Source: Mariniphaga sp. (GTDB taxonomy: Bacteria > Bacteroidota > Bacteroidia > Bacteroidales > Prolixibacteraceae). From it: a stretch of DNA of 64,000 bases. The translations under genes and the position numbers were made by a program. Shown here piece by piece: positions 27,798 through 36,626 of this stretch. Under the pieces are notes generated by a model. That model was given only the letters and a program-made list of their open reading frames with translations. It was not told where the DNA came from and made no database searches. Each line of letters opens with the position of its first letter. The first letter of the stretch is position 1. The DNA lies in assembly GCA_028702595.1 (NCBI GenBank), contig JAQVON010000005.1, positions 29,736 to 93,735 on the forward strand, in the 5' to 3' direction.

Positions 27798-29087
27798 CTA
27801 ATCATCAATAGTCTGGAAGACCATTTGCCTGAATTTCCATCCGGTTTGGTCGTTCGCTTGTTGTGTTTGCTTCATCATAATTCCGATGACCTGTTCTGCC
27901 GGGTCAGCAAAAAACTGGGTATTGAAATATCCTCCCCAGTCGAATGTACCTGTGCTTCCCAATCCTCCTTTACCTTCACCCTGTTGTGAAACGACAGCAA
28001 AAGCGAGCCCGTAATATTTTTCGGGTCCGCCAAATAGCTCTCCTGTTTGGTTTTCCATGATGGTTCGCACAGTGGTGCGGCTTAGCAATCTTACTCCGTT
28101 GTACTCTCCTCCGTTCAGATACATCTGTAAAAATGTGGCGTAATCTTTTGCTGTACCCGAAAGTCCGGCGCCTCCCGAGAAGAAGGTTCTTTCTCCCTTA
28201 ACGGGATAGTCGGTATCGTAGAAGGTATTTGGATATTTTTGCCACTTCCCGTTTACTTTGTGCTGTACGGCAACGAGCCTGTTGGCATATTCATCCGGAA
28301 AGTAAAACCGGGTGTCGTTCATGCCGAGCGGATCAAAAATCCTGGTCTTCAGGAATTTATCAAATGGTATTCCGGAAACGATCTCGATAAAATATCCCAA
28401 CACATCTAATCCTTCGCTGTAAGTATATTTTTCTCCCGGATGATGATGAAGGGGCAGTTTTGCCAGTCTTTTTACACTCTCCGCGATTGTTATATTCTTA
28501 GTAGTGAACAGGTCTGTAACTCCGGCTTTTTGATAGATCATTTTCATCCGCTCATCTCCATCAATTAAACCATAGCCAATTCCGGAAGTGTGGGTAAGCA
28601 GGTGTCTGATCGTAATTTCTTTTTTAGCCGGAATACCTGTCCAGGTGGTATCGCTTTCTTCAAATGATTCCAGAACCATTGGATTCCTGAACTCCGGGAT
28701 GAACTTAGAAATGGGATCGTCGAGTTGAAATTTTCCTTCTTCCCATAGCATCATGACAGCTGTTGATGTAATTGCTTTGGATTGCGAAGCGATACGAAAG
28801 ATGTCATCGCGTTTCAGTACCCGGTTTTTTTCATTTTCTGCCATTCCATAGGCTTTCCAAAGGACGATTTTTCCATCGCGGGCTACCAGTGACACGATAC
28901 CTGGTACCTGATCCTCCTCCAAAGCCTGCTCGCACATTTTATCAATCCGGGCAAGCCGTTCCGCTGAGATTCCTACACTTTCAGGCGGAGCTTCCGTTAA
29001 TACAGGTGATTTTTGAACCGATTGGGTTTGGGCAGTGACAAAATAAATGGTGAACAGGAGTATCCAGCAAAATATGAGTTTCTTCAT
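27798..29087 (-). CDS. serine hydrolase (class C beta-lactamase / DD-peptidase-like)
   Basis: Secreted hydrolase of the beta-lactamase-related family, 429 residues with a signal peptide (LIFCWILLFTIYFVTA). The nucleophile motif SxxK is seen in FRIASQSKAITST near residue 98. Tyr of the YxN-type motif is in KYTYSEGLDVLGYFIE, with Glu replacing Asn. The C-terminal GSTGTFDWGGY matches the HxG/KTG-loop region of esterase-like members. Substrate unknown; cell-wall peptides, esters or beta-lactams are all possible. Confidence 0.85.
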   Translation of the reverse strand: MKKLIFCWILLFTIYFVTAQTQSVQKSPVLTEAPPESVGISAERLARIDKMCEQALEEDQVPGIVSLVARDGKIVLWKAYGMAENEKNRVLKRDDIFRIASQSKAITSTAVMMLWEEGKFQLDDPISKFIPEFRNPMVLESFEESDTTWTGIPAKKEITIRHLLTHTSGIGYGLIDGDERMKMIYQKAGVTDLFTTKNITIAESVKRLAKLPLHHHPGEKYTYSEGLDVLGYFIEIVSGIPFDKFLKTRIFDPLGMNDTRFYFPDEYANRLVAVQHKVNGKWQKYPNTFYDTDYPVKGERTFFSGGAGLSGTAKDYATFLQMYLNGGEYNGVRLLSRTTVRTIMENQTGELFGGPEKYYGLAFAVVSQQGEGKGGLGSTGTFDWGGYFNTQFFADPAEQVIGIMMKQTQQANDQTGWKFRQMVFQTIDD

Positions 29088-29106
29088 AAGAAAAAGTATA
29101 TGTATG

Positions 29107-29114
29107 CAAAAATA
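29107..29114 (-). promoter_or_regulatory. -7 promoter element of the serine hydrolase gene
   Basis: On the minus strand TATTTTTG, 20 nt before the ATG at 29087. It lies between that gene and the palindromic element at 29138. Confidence 0.4.
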
Positions 29115-29137
29115 GGAAATAATTTGTGTGCATATTC

Positions 29138-29301
29138 AGAGACTGTTTTAAATTTATTCATTTATTCTATTTTGCGTCTTTTTCACTCATACTGCTGCAA
29201 AATTTCCTTAAATAGCTATGGCTATTCGCGTCAATTTTGCCTTGTCTGAGCAAAAAAAATACATCAAAATATCTCTAAAAAACAAAATCCAAACAGTCTC
29301 T
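29138..29301. mobile_element. palindromic MITE-like element, copy A
   Basis: A 164-bp repeat with ends AGAGACTGTTTT and (C)AAACAGTCTCT, nearly centred on AATAGCTATGGCTATT at 29211-29226. It is highly similar to copies at 55907 and 62793 and encodes nothing. The right end is 30 nt from the stop of the minus-strand susC; the left end is 50 nt from the serine hydrolase start. No clear target duplication. Confidence 0.85.
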
Positions 29302-29331
29302 CAGAGAATCCTGAAATAATCAAATAGAAAT

Positions 29332-32300
29332 TTACAGACCGATTTGTATTCCTGAGGTGATGGTTGAGGGGATGGGATAAGATCCGGAATCATTCCCGGG
29401 ATTCAGGGGTTCACTGAGGTTTGGGGATTCCGGATCACGACCGGTATATTTCGTGAAAGTAAATATGTTTGCAGCACTGAGGAATAATCTTACCTGTGAT
29501 AACCCAATCTTCTTCAGGGTTCTGTCCGGTAGGGAATATCCCAGTTGAATGTCTTTCAGCCGTATAAATGAACCTTCTTCCAAAAACCAGGTGGAATGCC
29601 TGTCATTTTGGTTGGAGTTGTTCAGATCGGCCTGGAAATATTTTGTGGAGGGGCGTTCGGGTGTATAGTAATGCAAAGCATAATCTTTCAGTTTATTGTG
29701 TCCAATATCCTGAGAAGAGAAACCTTCTATATCTGCTCTCAGGTGGTTATAAACATTAAAGTTATACATTCCGTAAAAGAAAACAGAGAAATCGAAATTT
29801 TTGAAAAAAGTTTCCATGTTCAAACTAAAAATGAAGTCGGGGAATGCTTTCCCAATGATGGTCCGGTCGAGGTCATTAATGGTTCCGTCATTATTCAGGT
29901 CTTTAAACTTCAAATCTCCCGGTTGTGGTTTTCCGGTTGCCGGCATGGCATGGAGGTATTTTCCTGATTCATGAAAGTCATTTGGGGTTAGAATACGTTC
30001 AGCGATATAACCGTAAAAGCTTCCAATGGTGTGGTCAATCGTGGTGAGGTTGTTGTCGGTGAGGATATCACCCGGGAGATATTTCACTCTGTTTTTCAGC
30101 AGGGTAAAATTTCCGGATACATTGTAATTCAATTTTCCTTCAAACTTTCTGAATACGCTGGTAAACTCGAATCCTTTGTTTTGCAGTTCTCCCAGGTTTA
30201 CCCAGGGATCCCCACCGCCGGACACTCTTCCGTATGCAGCTGACATCGGAATTTTCACCAGCAGGTCATCCTGGTTTTTGATGTAATACTCGGCAGTTAG
30301 CTGAAGTTTATGGTCAAAAAGTGCTGCATCGATTCCTACATTATACATTTCAGCAGCTTCCCATTTAATGGATGGATTCCCGAAGAAGTGAATAACATTC
30401 AAAGCTGGCACCATTTTCTGATCCATTCCGAATACAGGTGAAAAGTTGCTAAATTCATCCAGCAGCGACATGTATTGAAAGTTTCCAATACTGGAGTTTC
30501 CTGTCCTTCCCCATCCAAGCCGTAGTTTTAATATGTTCAGGTATTCAGCTTTAGTAAAAAAGTCTTCATTTAATTTCCATGCTGCTGACAGGGAGGGGAA
30601 GGTTCCCCACCGGTTATTCGTGCCGAATCGTGAATTGCCATCCTGCCGTAAACTTCCAGTGATAAGATATTTGTTCTGATAACTATAGATGATGCGTGAT
30701 AAATAGGATTCTGAAGCAAACGGATAGTAGAATCCTTTTACCTGCCTGCCATCCTCGTACGACTGGCTGATTACATTCAGTTGTTCGTGTGGAAATCCCA
30801 ATGCATTTGCCTCCATTACATTCCCTTCTGTTTTTCGAACGTGATGAACAACGGTTGCAGTAATGTTATGTGCACCATAGCTATTGCTAAATGTCAGCTG
30901 GTTTTCAAAGGAAAGAGAAATTTGATTGAAATATTGTTCAATAAGCTGAGCCTGACTTTTGCTTCTCACTCCCAGGTCAAATGCAGGAAACCAGTTTTTT
31001 GTCCTGTCAAAGCTAAGATCGGCTGACCCCAGCGATCGGAAAGAAAGCCACTGCAAAGGGGATATCTCAAGATACATGCTTGCCAAAACATTGTTATTGA
31101 ATGTCTTGTGGTCGCCCAGGTCAAGCGGTGCCCTTGGGTTAACCTTGTCGTTAAAGCCGGTATTCACAACAATGATTGATTCTCCATCAGGACTAACATA
31201 TTCATAAGGTATTTGTGGCCCTTCAAAACCTCCTTTGTTATTTGGATTATATACACGCATGAGCGGGGAAGAAATAAGGGAAATTTGCCAGGGATTTCCT
31301 TCATGAGTACCCGGTTCGTCATGGGTTATACGGGAGAGGTTGATGGTTTCTCCGATTTTTATAAATTTACCCAATTGAAAATCAGAATTAGCCCGTAAAC
31401 TGATCCGCTCGGCTGAGGAAGAAAGGAGTATCCCTTCTTCTTTATAATAGTTTGCTGATATAGAATAGTTTGAGTTGTCGTTTCCTCCGGAGATGCGCAG
31501 GTTGTGATTCTGCCCGATAGCTGGTCGGGAAATTTCATCCTGCCAGTTAGTGCCTTTTCTCCAGCCCTCCCCGTAATACCATTTTCTAAAATGATCTTCA
31601 TAAGCGACGGGCACCATAACACCCTTTGCATCCAAAATTTCTTTGTAAAACTCACTGTATTCCGCAGCGTCCATAATTTCAAATTGCCGGGAAACACGGT
31701 TCAGGGAATAATTGCTTGAAAGGAATAGTTTGGTTTCCCCCTTTTCTCCTCTTCTGGTTTTGACAATAATTACACCATTCGCTCCGTCAGCGCCATAAAT
31801 TGCAGAAGCTGATGCATCTTTTAATACCTGAATCGATTCAATGTCAACCGGATTTATATGAGCCAGACTCGATGTAATAATCCCATCAATAACATAAACA
31901 GGACTGGAAGAGTGGTTGATTGATCCAATTCCTCTGATTCTGATCTGTGCAGAAGTTCCGGGGCTTCCTGATTTTATAACCATTACCCCGGGGGCACGAC
32001 CCTGTAATGCCCGGGTGAAATCACTGGCCGGGTCTCTGGTTAATTCATGAGATGAGACCAATGAAACAGATCCGGTTAAGTCTGATTTTTTTACGGAGCC
32101 GTAACCAATGACAACAATCTCTTCGAGCCCTATTGCCTCTTCAACCAAAGCGATTTGGACAAATTTCTGGCCTTTTAGTGGAATTACCTGGGTTCTCATC
32201 CCGACAAAAGAAAAAACCAAAGTTTGTGATAAACCATGAACAGATAGGGTGAAATATCCGTCATTGCCCGTAATAGTGCCTGTTCTGGTTTTTTCAACTG

Positions 32301-32712
32301 TTACTGATACTCCCGAAAGCGGATTCCCTTCGGTATCAGTGACTTTCCCAGTAACAATAACAGGTGGTGAAGCAGGTGGTAATTTTTGAATATCTCTGTT
32401 GATTTTTTTTTCGTCAAGTTCAATCAAAATGAGTTTATTCTCCTGTTCCTTATAAGAGTATGGAAGGTTTTCAAAAGCTTTGGCCAGAATTTTCAATACC
32501 GGTTTTTTGTATCCTCCAACAATGGTTTTTCGGGATACATCCACTTCATCGTTATTGTAAAAAAAACGGTATTCAGTTTGTCTCTCTATGCTAAAGAATA
32601 GTTCCTGCAGTGAAATGCTATCCGCTGTCAGACTCAGTCTGCCATTTTGTGACCAACCCTGTAAAGTGAAAAAAACAAAGGGGATCAGGAATAGTAGCCT
32701 GGATAGTTTCAT
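29332..32712 (-). CDS. SusC/RagA-type TonB-dependent receptor with STN signalling domain
   Basis: Outer membrane TonB-dependent transporter, 1126 residues. After a signal peptide (to about residue 21) comes an STN (secretin/TonB N-terminal) domain, SLTADSISLQELFFSIERQT, typical of receptors that signal to FecR. A carboxypeptidase-regulatory domain starts with VTGKVTDTEGNPLSGVSVTV near 117. The SusC plug region GYGSVKKSDLTGSVS, RIRGIGSI and VLKDASASAIYGADGANGVI is near 205-315, and the barrel follows. It follows fecR by about 115 bp. No susD gene is beside it. Highly similar to the second SusC at 40897. Confidence 0.95.
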   Translation of the reverse strand: MKLSRLLFLIPFVFFTLQGWSQNGRLSLTADSISLQELFFSIERQTEYRFFYNNDEVDVSRKTIVGGYKKPVLKILAKAFENLPYSYKEQENKLILIELDEKKINRDIQKLPPASPPVIVTGKVTDTEGNPLSGVSVTVEKTRTGTITGNDGYFTLSVHGLSQTLVFSFVGMRTQVIPLKGQKFVQIALVEEAIGLEEIVVIGYGSVKKSDLTGSVSLVSSHELTRDPASDFTRALQGRAPGVMVIKSGSPGTSAQIRIRGIGSINHSSSPVYVIDGIITSSLAHINPVDIESIQVLKDASASAIYGADGANGVIIVKTRRGEKGETKLFLSSNYSLNRVSRQFEIMDAAEYSEFYKEILDAKGVMVPVAYEDHFRKWYYGEGWRKGTNWQDEISRPAIGQNHNLRISGGNDNSNYSISANYYKEEGILLSSSAERISLRANSDFQLGKFIKIGETINLSRITHDEPGTHEGNPWQISLISSPLMRVYNPNNKGGFEGPQIPYEYVSPDGESIIVVNTGFNDKVNPRAPLDLGDHKTFNNNVLASMYLEISPLQWLSFRSLGSADLSFDRTKNWFPAFDLGVRSKSQAQLIEQYFNQISLSFENQLTFSNSYGAHNITATVVHHVRKTEGNVMEANALGFPHEQLNVISQSYEDGRQVKGFYYPFASESYLSRIIYSYQNKYLITGSLRQDGNSRFGTNNRWGTFPSLSAAWKLNEDFFTKAEYLNILKLRLGWGRTGNSSIGNFQYMSLLDEFSNFSPVFGMDQKMVPALNVIHFFGNPSIKWEAAEMYNVGIDAALFDHKLQLTAEYYIKNQDDLLVKIPMSAAYGRVSGGGDPWVNLGELQNKGFEFTSVFRKFEGKLNYNVSGNFTLLKNRVKYLPGDILTDNNLTTIDHTIGSFYGYIAERILTPNDFHESGKYLHAMPATGKPQPGDLKFKDLNNDGTINDLDRTIIGKAFPDFIFSLNMETFFKNFDFSVFFYGMYNFNVYNHLRADIEGFSSQDIGHNKLKDYALHYYTPERPSTKYFQADLNNSNQNDRHSTWFLEEGSFIRLKDIQLGYSLPDRTLKKIGLSQVRLFLSAANIFTFTKYTGRDPESPNLSEPLNPGNDSGSYPIPSTITSGIQIGL

Positions 32713-32826
32713 GAAAAAAGTAGTTTAATGCAAGTTTATGGTTCTCATTTTAGTCGATAAATATAAGAATTCTTTCGGTAAAATGTGAATTGAACCAGAG
32801 TGAATCGATGGAATTGGGGGGAATAG

Positions 32827-33861
32827 TTAGCTGGTAGATTGTTTGTTATCGGAAAGGGGATGGACATTCTCTGAACGGAAGATGATTCTATTTCCTTCGA
32901 TATGATAATCGACAAATTGTGAGTTTCCAAAGTAGGAAATGACTTCAAGAATACTTTCTCTTTCAAGGATTCCTGAGAACCTGCGTGTTTGGACTAATTC
33001 ATCGGCAAATTCTATTTCAACATCGAACCACCTTTCCAGCTTAAGCTCCAACTCTCCAAGCGATTCATTTCGAAATACCATCCGGCCATTGATCCATTCC
33101 ATTTCAGGAGCCAGATCCGATAGGTTTTCTATAGTTATGGCATGGTTCATTGTTTCATAAAGCAGTTTTTGACCGGGAATTACCATGACAGTTTCCATAT
33201 TGTTGCTTACCTGTAAGCTGCCTTTCACCAGGGTAACGGAAGCCTTCTTCTCATCCGGATAGGCTTTTAGGTTAAACTCTGTGCCCAACACTTTTACATC
33301 CATATCATTCGTTTGAACGATAAACGGACTTTCCGGGTTTTTTCTAACAGAAAAATAGGCTTCCCCCTCCAGAAAAATATTTCGTACACCCTGGTTAAAC
33401 CTGTTGTTAAATGTGATTCTGCTCCCGGAATTCAAGCAAACTTTTGAACTATCAGGTAAATAAATAGTTGTTCTGTCTCCGTACGCACAAAGAATAGTTG
33501 TGGTTAAATTTGTATCTGACTGTGTTTTTTGAGACCAGTACCATGTTGCAGGTATGGCAAGAAAAATAATGAACAGGGCAGCATAGCGCAGTAGATTAGT
33601 AATCCTGTGTGTTTGATGATACTCTTTATTTTTTTTCTTTCTTATTCTGTTCAGAAATCTTTCTATGGCTTCATCCACATGATATTCCTCATCGTCTGCT
33701 TCATCCTTAGCCTGGATCCAAACTTCTTTCAGGTCGTTGAAAAGTATTCTGTTTTCCTGGCTTTCTTCGATCCACGAATCAATTATCTTTTTTTCATCAG
33801 GAGTTGCCTCATCTGCAAAAAGTCGCACAATAAGTTCATGTATGTTCTTTTCAGAACCCAT
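32827..33861 (-). CDS. FecR-family anti-sigma factor
   Basis: Inner-membrane regulator that couples an STN receptor to an ECF sigma factor, 344 residues. The cytoplasmic N-terminus (IHELIVRLFADEATPDEKKI) binds sigma; one membrane helix is near residues 93-110 (YAALFIIFLAIPATWYW). The periplasmic FecR domain holds YLPDSSKVCLNSGSRI, GEAYFSVRKNPESPFIVQT and VLGTEFNLKAYPDE. It is directly upstream of the STN-SusC gene, the standard arrangement, but the sigma gene expected upstream is missing; the only ECF gene here is 13 kb away. Confidence 0.94.
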   Translation of the reverse strand: MGSEKNIHELIVRLFADEATPDEKKIIDSWIEESQENRILFNDLKEVWIQAKDEADDEEYHVDEAIERFLNRIRKKKNKEYHQTHRITNLLRYAALFIIFLAIPATWYWSQKTQSDTNLTTTILCAYGDRTTIYLPDSSKVCLNSGSRITFNNRFNQGVRNIFLEGEAYFSVRKNPESPFIVQTNDMDVKVLGTEFNLKAYPDEKKASVTLVKGSLQVSNNMETVMVIPGQKLLYETMNHAITIENLSDLAPEMEWINGRMVFRNESLGELELKLERWFDVEIEFADELVQTRRFSGILERESILEVISYFGNSQFVDYHIEGNRIIFRSENVHPLSDNKQSTS

Positions 33862-33896
33862 AGCTATTTTTCTTTTTTAATAGATGCCCGAAATTA

Positions 33897-33910
33897 TAAA
33901 AACCCTGTAT
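33897..33910 (-). promoter_or_regulatory. candidate ECF-sigma promoter motif upstream of fecR
   Basis: Minus-strand ATACAGGGTTTTTA, 36 nt before the fecR ATG, followed by TTCGG after a 4-nt gap. The same 14 nt occur at 46502-46515 upstream of the duplicated-domain gene, in the same orientation. Confidence 0.45.
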
Positions 33911-34001
33911 CATTTCATGTAACTTCTGTTAAATGAGATACAAAATATGCATATTTTTTAAGATTAAACAAGAATTGGAGGTGATTTTCTTAGGCTTTTT
34001 T

Positions 34002-34009
34002 TATTTTTG
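34002..34009 (+). promoter_or_regulatory. possible -7 element of the CBM9-like gene
   Basis: TATTTTTG on the plus strand, 155 nt before the ATG at 34164. The 302-bp divergent region also holds a 16-bp palindrome AAAATATGCATATTTT at 33942-33957. I see no gene in it. Confidence 0.35.
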
Positions 34010-34163
34010 TATTTTTCGTACAAATACATTGAATGAGCATGTTCAGGGAAATATCATGGCGATCCTATTCACGCACAGTTGATTTTCGTGACTCCTGGAA
34101 ATGTGATCGAATATGTGTTTTTTAGTTAACAGAAATACAGCATATTAAACTAAACTTTTTCTT

Positions 34164-35360
34164 ATGAGGTTAATCAACTTTTTTGGTATCCTTGCCGGCT
34201 TGTTTTTTTTCTCCAATTTTTCTGTGGGGCAGGTTTTTCCACGTACCGACACTTTGTTTATATTTCAGGCAGAAGAACCTCCAACACTAAATGGTTCAGG
34301 TGATGATTCCTGTTGGGAAAAGGCATCATGGAAATCGATTGATCAGGTTTGGATGCCATTCAACAATGAACCTGCTCATTTAGGGCAGGAGTCGGGGCTT
34401 GAACTTTGGGAAGATGCGGATGATTTCTCCGGAAGGTTTAAAGTTGTTTGGTCACCGGTTTATGACTTGATCTATTTTCTTGTTGAAATCACCGATGATG
34501 TATATACTGATGGGTATGTATATAATGAAAATCCAACCCTTGGCGGAGGGTATCCGAATTTTGACATTGTGGAAGTTTTTATTGATGAAGACCGTTCAGG
34601 AGGCCTGCATGTTTTTGATGGGTCAGGCAGTACAGGTAGTTCCTGGGGAACCAATGCCGAAAATGCTTTTTCGTATCATTTGGCTGCCGATGCACCCGAA
34701 GAGGGAAAAGTGCAAAATTTGTTTCATGCCCTCGATATTGCCGGTGTAAACTGGGGTTACCCCAACCAGAAAGTAGCCAACTATGCCAGTCATTTTCCCG
34801 AATTTGCCATGAAAAAAGAAGGCAATACTTATGTCTGGGAATTTTCATTGATTGTGCATGATGACAGTTATACCCCTTCTGATCCTGTAGCTTCGGAGGC
34901 TAACTTGTATGATGGAAAAATAATCGGACTGAGTATGGCGTATTGCGATAATGACCATCCCGATGAAAATCCGTTGAGCCGGGATCATTTTTTTGGGTCG
35001 GTTGAAGTTCCTCTATCCGCATATAATGAGCATTGGAAGCAAGCCGATTGGTATGGTGTGGCAAAGTTGAAAGTCAGCCCGGGAACAGCAGCTCATGTAG
35101 AGGAAATTGATCAGCAAATGACCATAAACACCCATATCTCGAATGATTTGTTAAGGCTAAATATTCATTCAGCACACAGTGGGAAGGTTTCTTTTCGTGT
35201 AATGACCCTCACCGGGAAGGAAGTGTTTACAAGCAATGGATTTAAAAGGCCAGGTGAATGGACACAGGAGATCAATATCCAGGGATGGGGAAAGGGTATC
35301 TATCTGGTTGATATTAAAGCCGGGAATGACCGAAACGTCCGGAAAATAGTTGTACAATAA
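34164..35360 (+). CDS. secreted CBM9-like protein with T9SS sorting tail
   Basis: A 398-residue exported protein. Signal peptide to about residue 22; then a domain resembling the CBM9-like sugar-binding fold, with the pattern PTLNGSGDDSCWEKASW, FKVVWSPVYDLIYFLVEITD and PNFDIVEVFIDEDRSGG. A type A sorting domain closes the protein (SGKVSFRVMTLTGKEVF... GIYLVDIKAGNDRNVRKIVV). No catalytic domain. It is the only plus-strand gene in the SusC/D region and is divergent from fecR. Binding of a saccharide or similar ligand at the cell surface is inferred from the fold. Confidence 0.72.
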   Translation: MRLINFFGILAGLFFFSNFSVGQVFPRTDTLFIFQAEEPPTLNGSGDDSCWEKASWKSIDQVWMPFNNEPAHLGQESGLELWEDADDFSGRFKVVWSPVYDLIYFLVEITDDVYTDGYVYNENPTLGGGYPNFDIVEVFIDEDRSGGLHVFDGSGSTGSSWGTNAENAFSYHLAADAPEEGKVQNLFHALDIAGVNWGYPNQKVANYASHFPEFAMKKEGNTYVWEFSLIVHDDSYTPSDPVASEANLYDGKIIGLSMAYCDNDHPDENPLSRDHFFGSVEVPLSAYNEHWKQADWYGVAKLKVSPGTAAHVEEIDQQMTINTHISNDLLRLNIHSAHSGKVSFRVMTLTGKEVFTSNGFKRPGEWTQEINIQGWGKGIYLVDIKAGNDRNVRKIVVQ

Positions 35361-35391
35361 TGGATGTATCCGGCCATCATTTTGAGCCGGT

Positions 35392-36429
35392 TTATTTCGC
35401 CTGATAGCTGGTCCAGATTGTTTGAGTGAAATGAGATATTCCTTTATCGGTACCGAACCAAAGAGATCCGTCCAGATCTACGGCTATACAAAGTATATTG
35501 TTGGAAATCAAGCCATCCGTTTTGGTGTAGTTTTCCCAGTTCATTCCGTCAAATTTCGACAATCCTTCAGGGGTACCAAACCACATATTCCCATCAGTAT
35601 CTTTTTGGATACATTGTACTGTGTTGTTAACCAGTCCATCCTGTTCGTAGAACGATTCCCAGTTTGATTTAGCTTTCATTCCGGTATGTTTAACCACTCC
35701 TTCATCGGTTCCGTACCATTGAATGGCTCCATCGGTAAAAACAGAAAGTACCTGGTTTGAAGGCAAAGCACTCCAGGGGATTTCATAGGGAGAAGCTGCA
35801 GTGATGGCATCCATGCTGCTTACCATCCGGGCTACACCTCCACCCTTTGTGCCAATATAAAGCGTATCCCCGGAATAATCCAGGGATGTGATTTGGTTGT
35901 TGACGAAAAAGCCTACATCATAGTGATTGCCCAGGTTTATTCCCGGCCATTGGTTTCCGGAAAAAGCAGAGAGACCTTCTTGGGTGCCAAACCACCGGAT
36001 ATTTTTAGAATCAATTTTTAAAGTAAATACTGAATTTCCGGCCAGACCGGGGCCATCAGGAAATAGAATTTTTGTATTTTCTTTGGTGTATGATGTGGCT
36101 CCTGACAGAGCATCAACAGGCATAGAAATCACGTTTACTCCCTTGTCGGTTCCCAACCAGAGCTCATCGCCATAAGTCGTTTGTTCATATCCTATATCGT
36201 AAATCGAACCTACTGCTATTTTAGAGTTGCTGTGGTAAGTTTTCCAGACTGTTCCATCGAAACTGGCTAATCCTCGTTTTGTTGCAAAATATTTAACTCC
36301 ATCGCTATGAATGTATACGGCATGGATGTAATTATCGGGTAACGATTCCTCTTCAAATGGAACGGGATCCTTCTCACAACTACTGAAAAGAAATAATGTA
36401 AAAGTTAGGGTAATGAATATGTGCTTCAT
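35392..36429 (-). CDS. propeller-repeat lipoprotein (two-component-regulator propeller type)
   Basis: A lipoprotein of about 345 residues from ATG 36429, with lipobox LFLFSSC and Cys near residue 18. The body is a series of beta-propeller blades like the sensor half of hybrid two-component systems: VKYFATKRGLASFDGTVWKT, IRWFGTQEGLSAFSGNQW, MWFGTPEGLSKFDGMNWENY and LWFGTDKGISHFTQ. About six or seven blades are visible, but no membrane helix, kinase or regulator domain. A free-standing sensor or binding propeller at the outer membrane is the likely form. Confidence 0.8.
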   Translation of the reverse strand: MKHIFITLTFTLFLFSSCEKDPVPFEEESLPDNYIHAVYIHSDGVKYFATKRGLASFDGTVWKTYHSNSKIAVGSIYDIGYEQTTYGDELWLGTDKGVNVISMPVDALSGATSYTKENTKILFPDGPGLAGNSVFTLKIDSKNIRWFGTQEGLSAFSGNQWPGINLGNHYDVGFFVNNQITSLDYSGDTLYIGTKGGGVARMVSSMDAITAASPYEIPWSALPSNQVLSVFTDGAIQWYGTDEGVVKHTGMKAKSNWESFYEQDGLVNNTVQCIQKDTDGNMWFGTPEGLSKFDGMNWENYTKTDGLISNNILCIAVDLDGSLWFGTDKGISHFTQTIWTSYQAK

Positions 36430-36626
36430 CTGATTAATATTTTCATGCAAAGGCGCAAAGAAAAAGTAAAATTAATAATTCTCCTGAGTGTCCATGTTTT
36501 TGTGATGGATGTTTCATTCCAATCTTATTGTTAATTTTTAAAAGTTTAGTCTCATTATTGTCGTTTATCTTCATGGTATTTAGCGATAATTGTCATCCTC
36601 ATTCGCATGTCTCCGGTTTATTCCTT

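Noticed and set aside
29138-29301. Palindromic repeat as a tRNA or riboswitch
   Set aside because: Repeated in three unrelated contexts and nearly self-complementary throughout, which fits a mobile hairpin element better.
33942-33957. Palindrome AAAATATGCATATTTT as an operator
   Set aside because: AT-rich palindromes of this size are expected by chance, and no second copy was seen; mentioned only within the intergenic entry.
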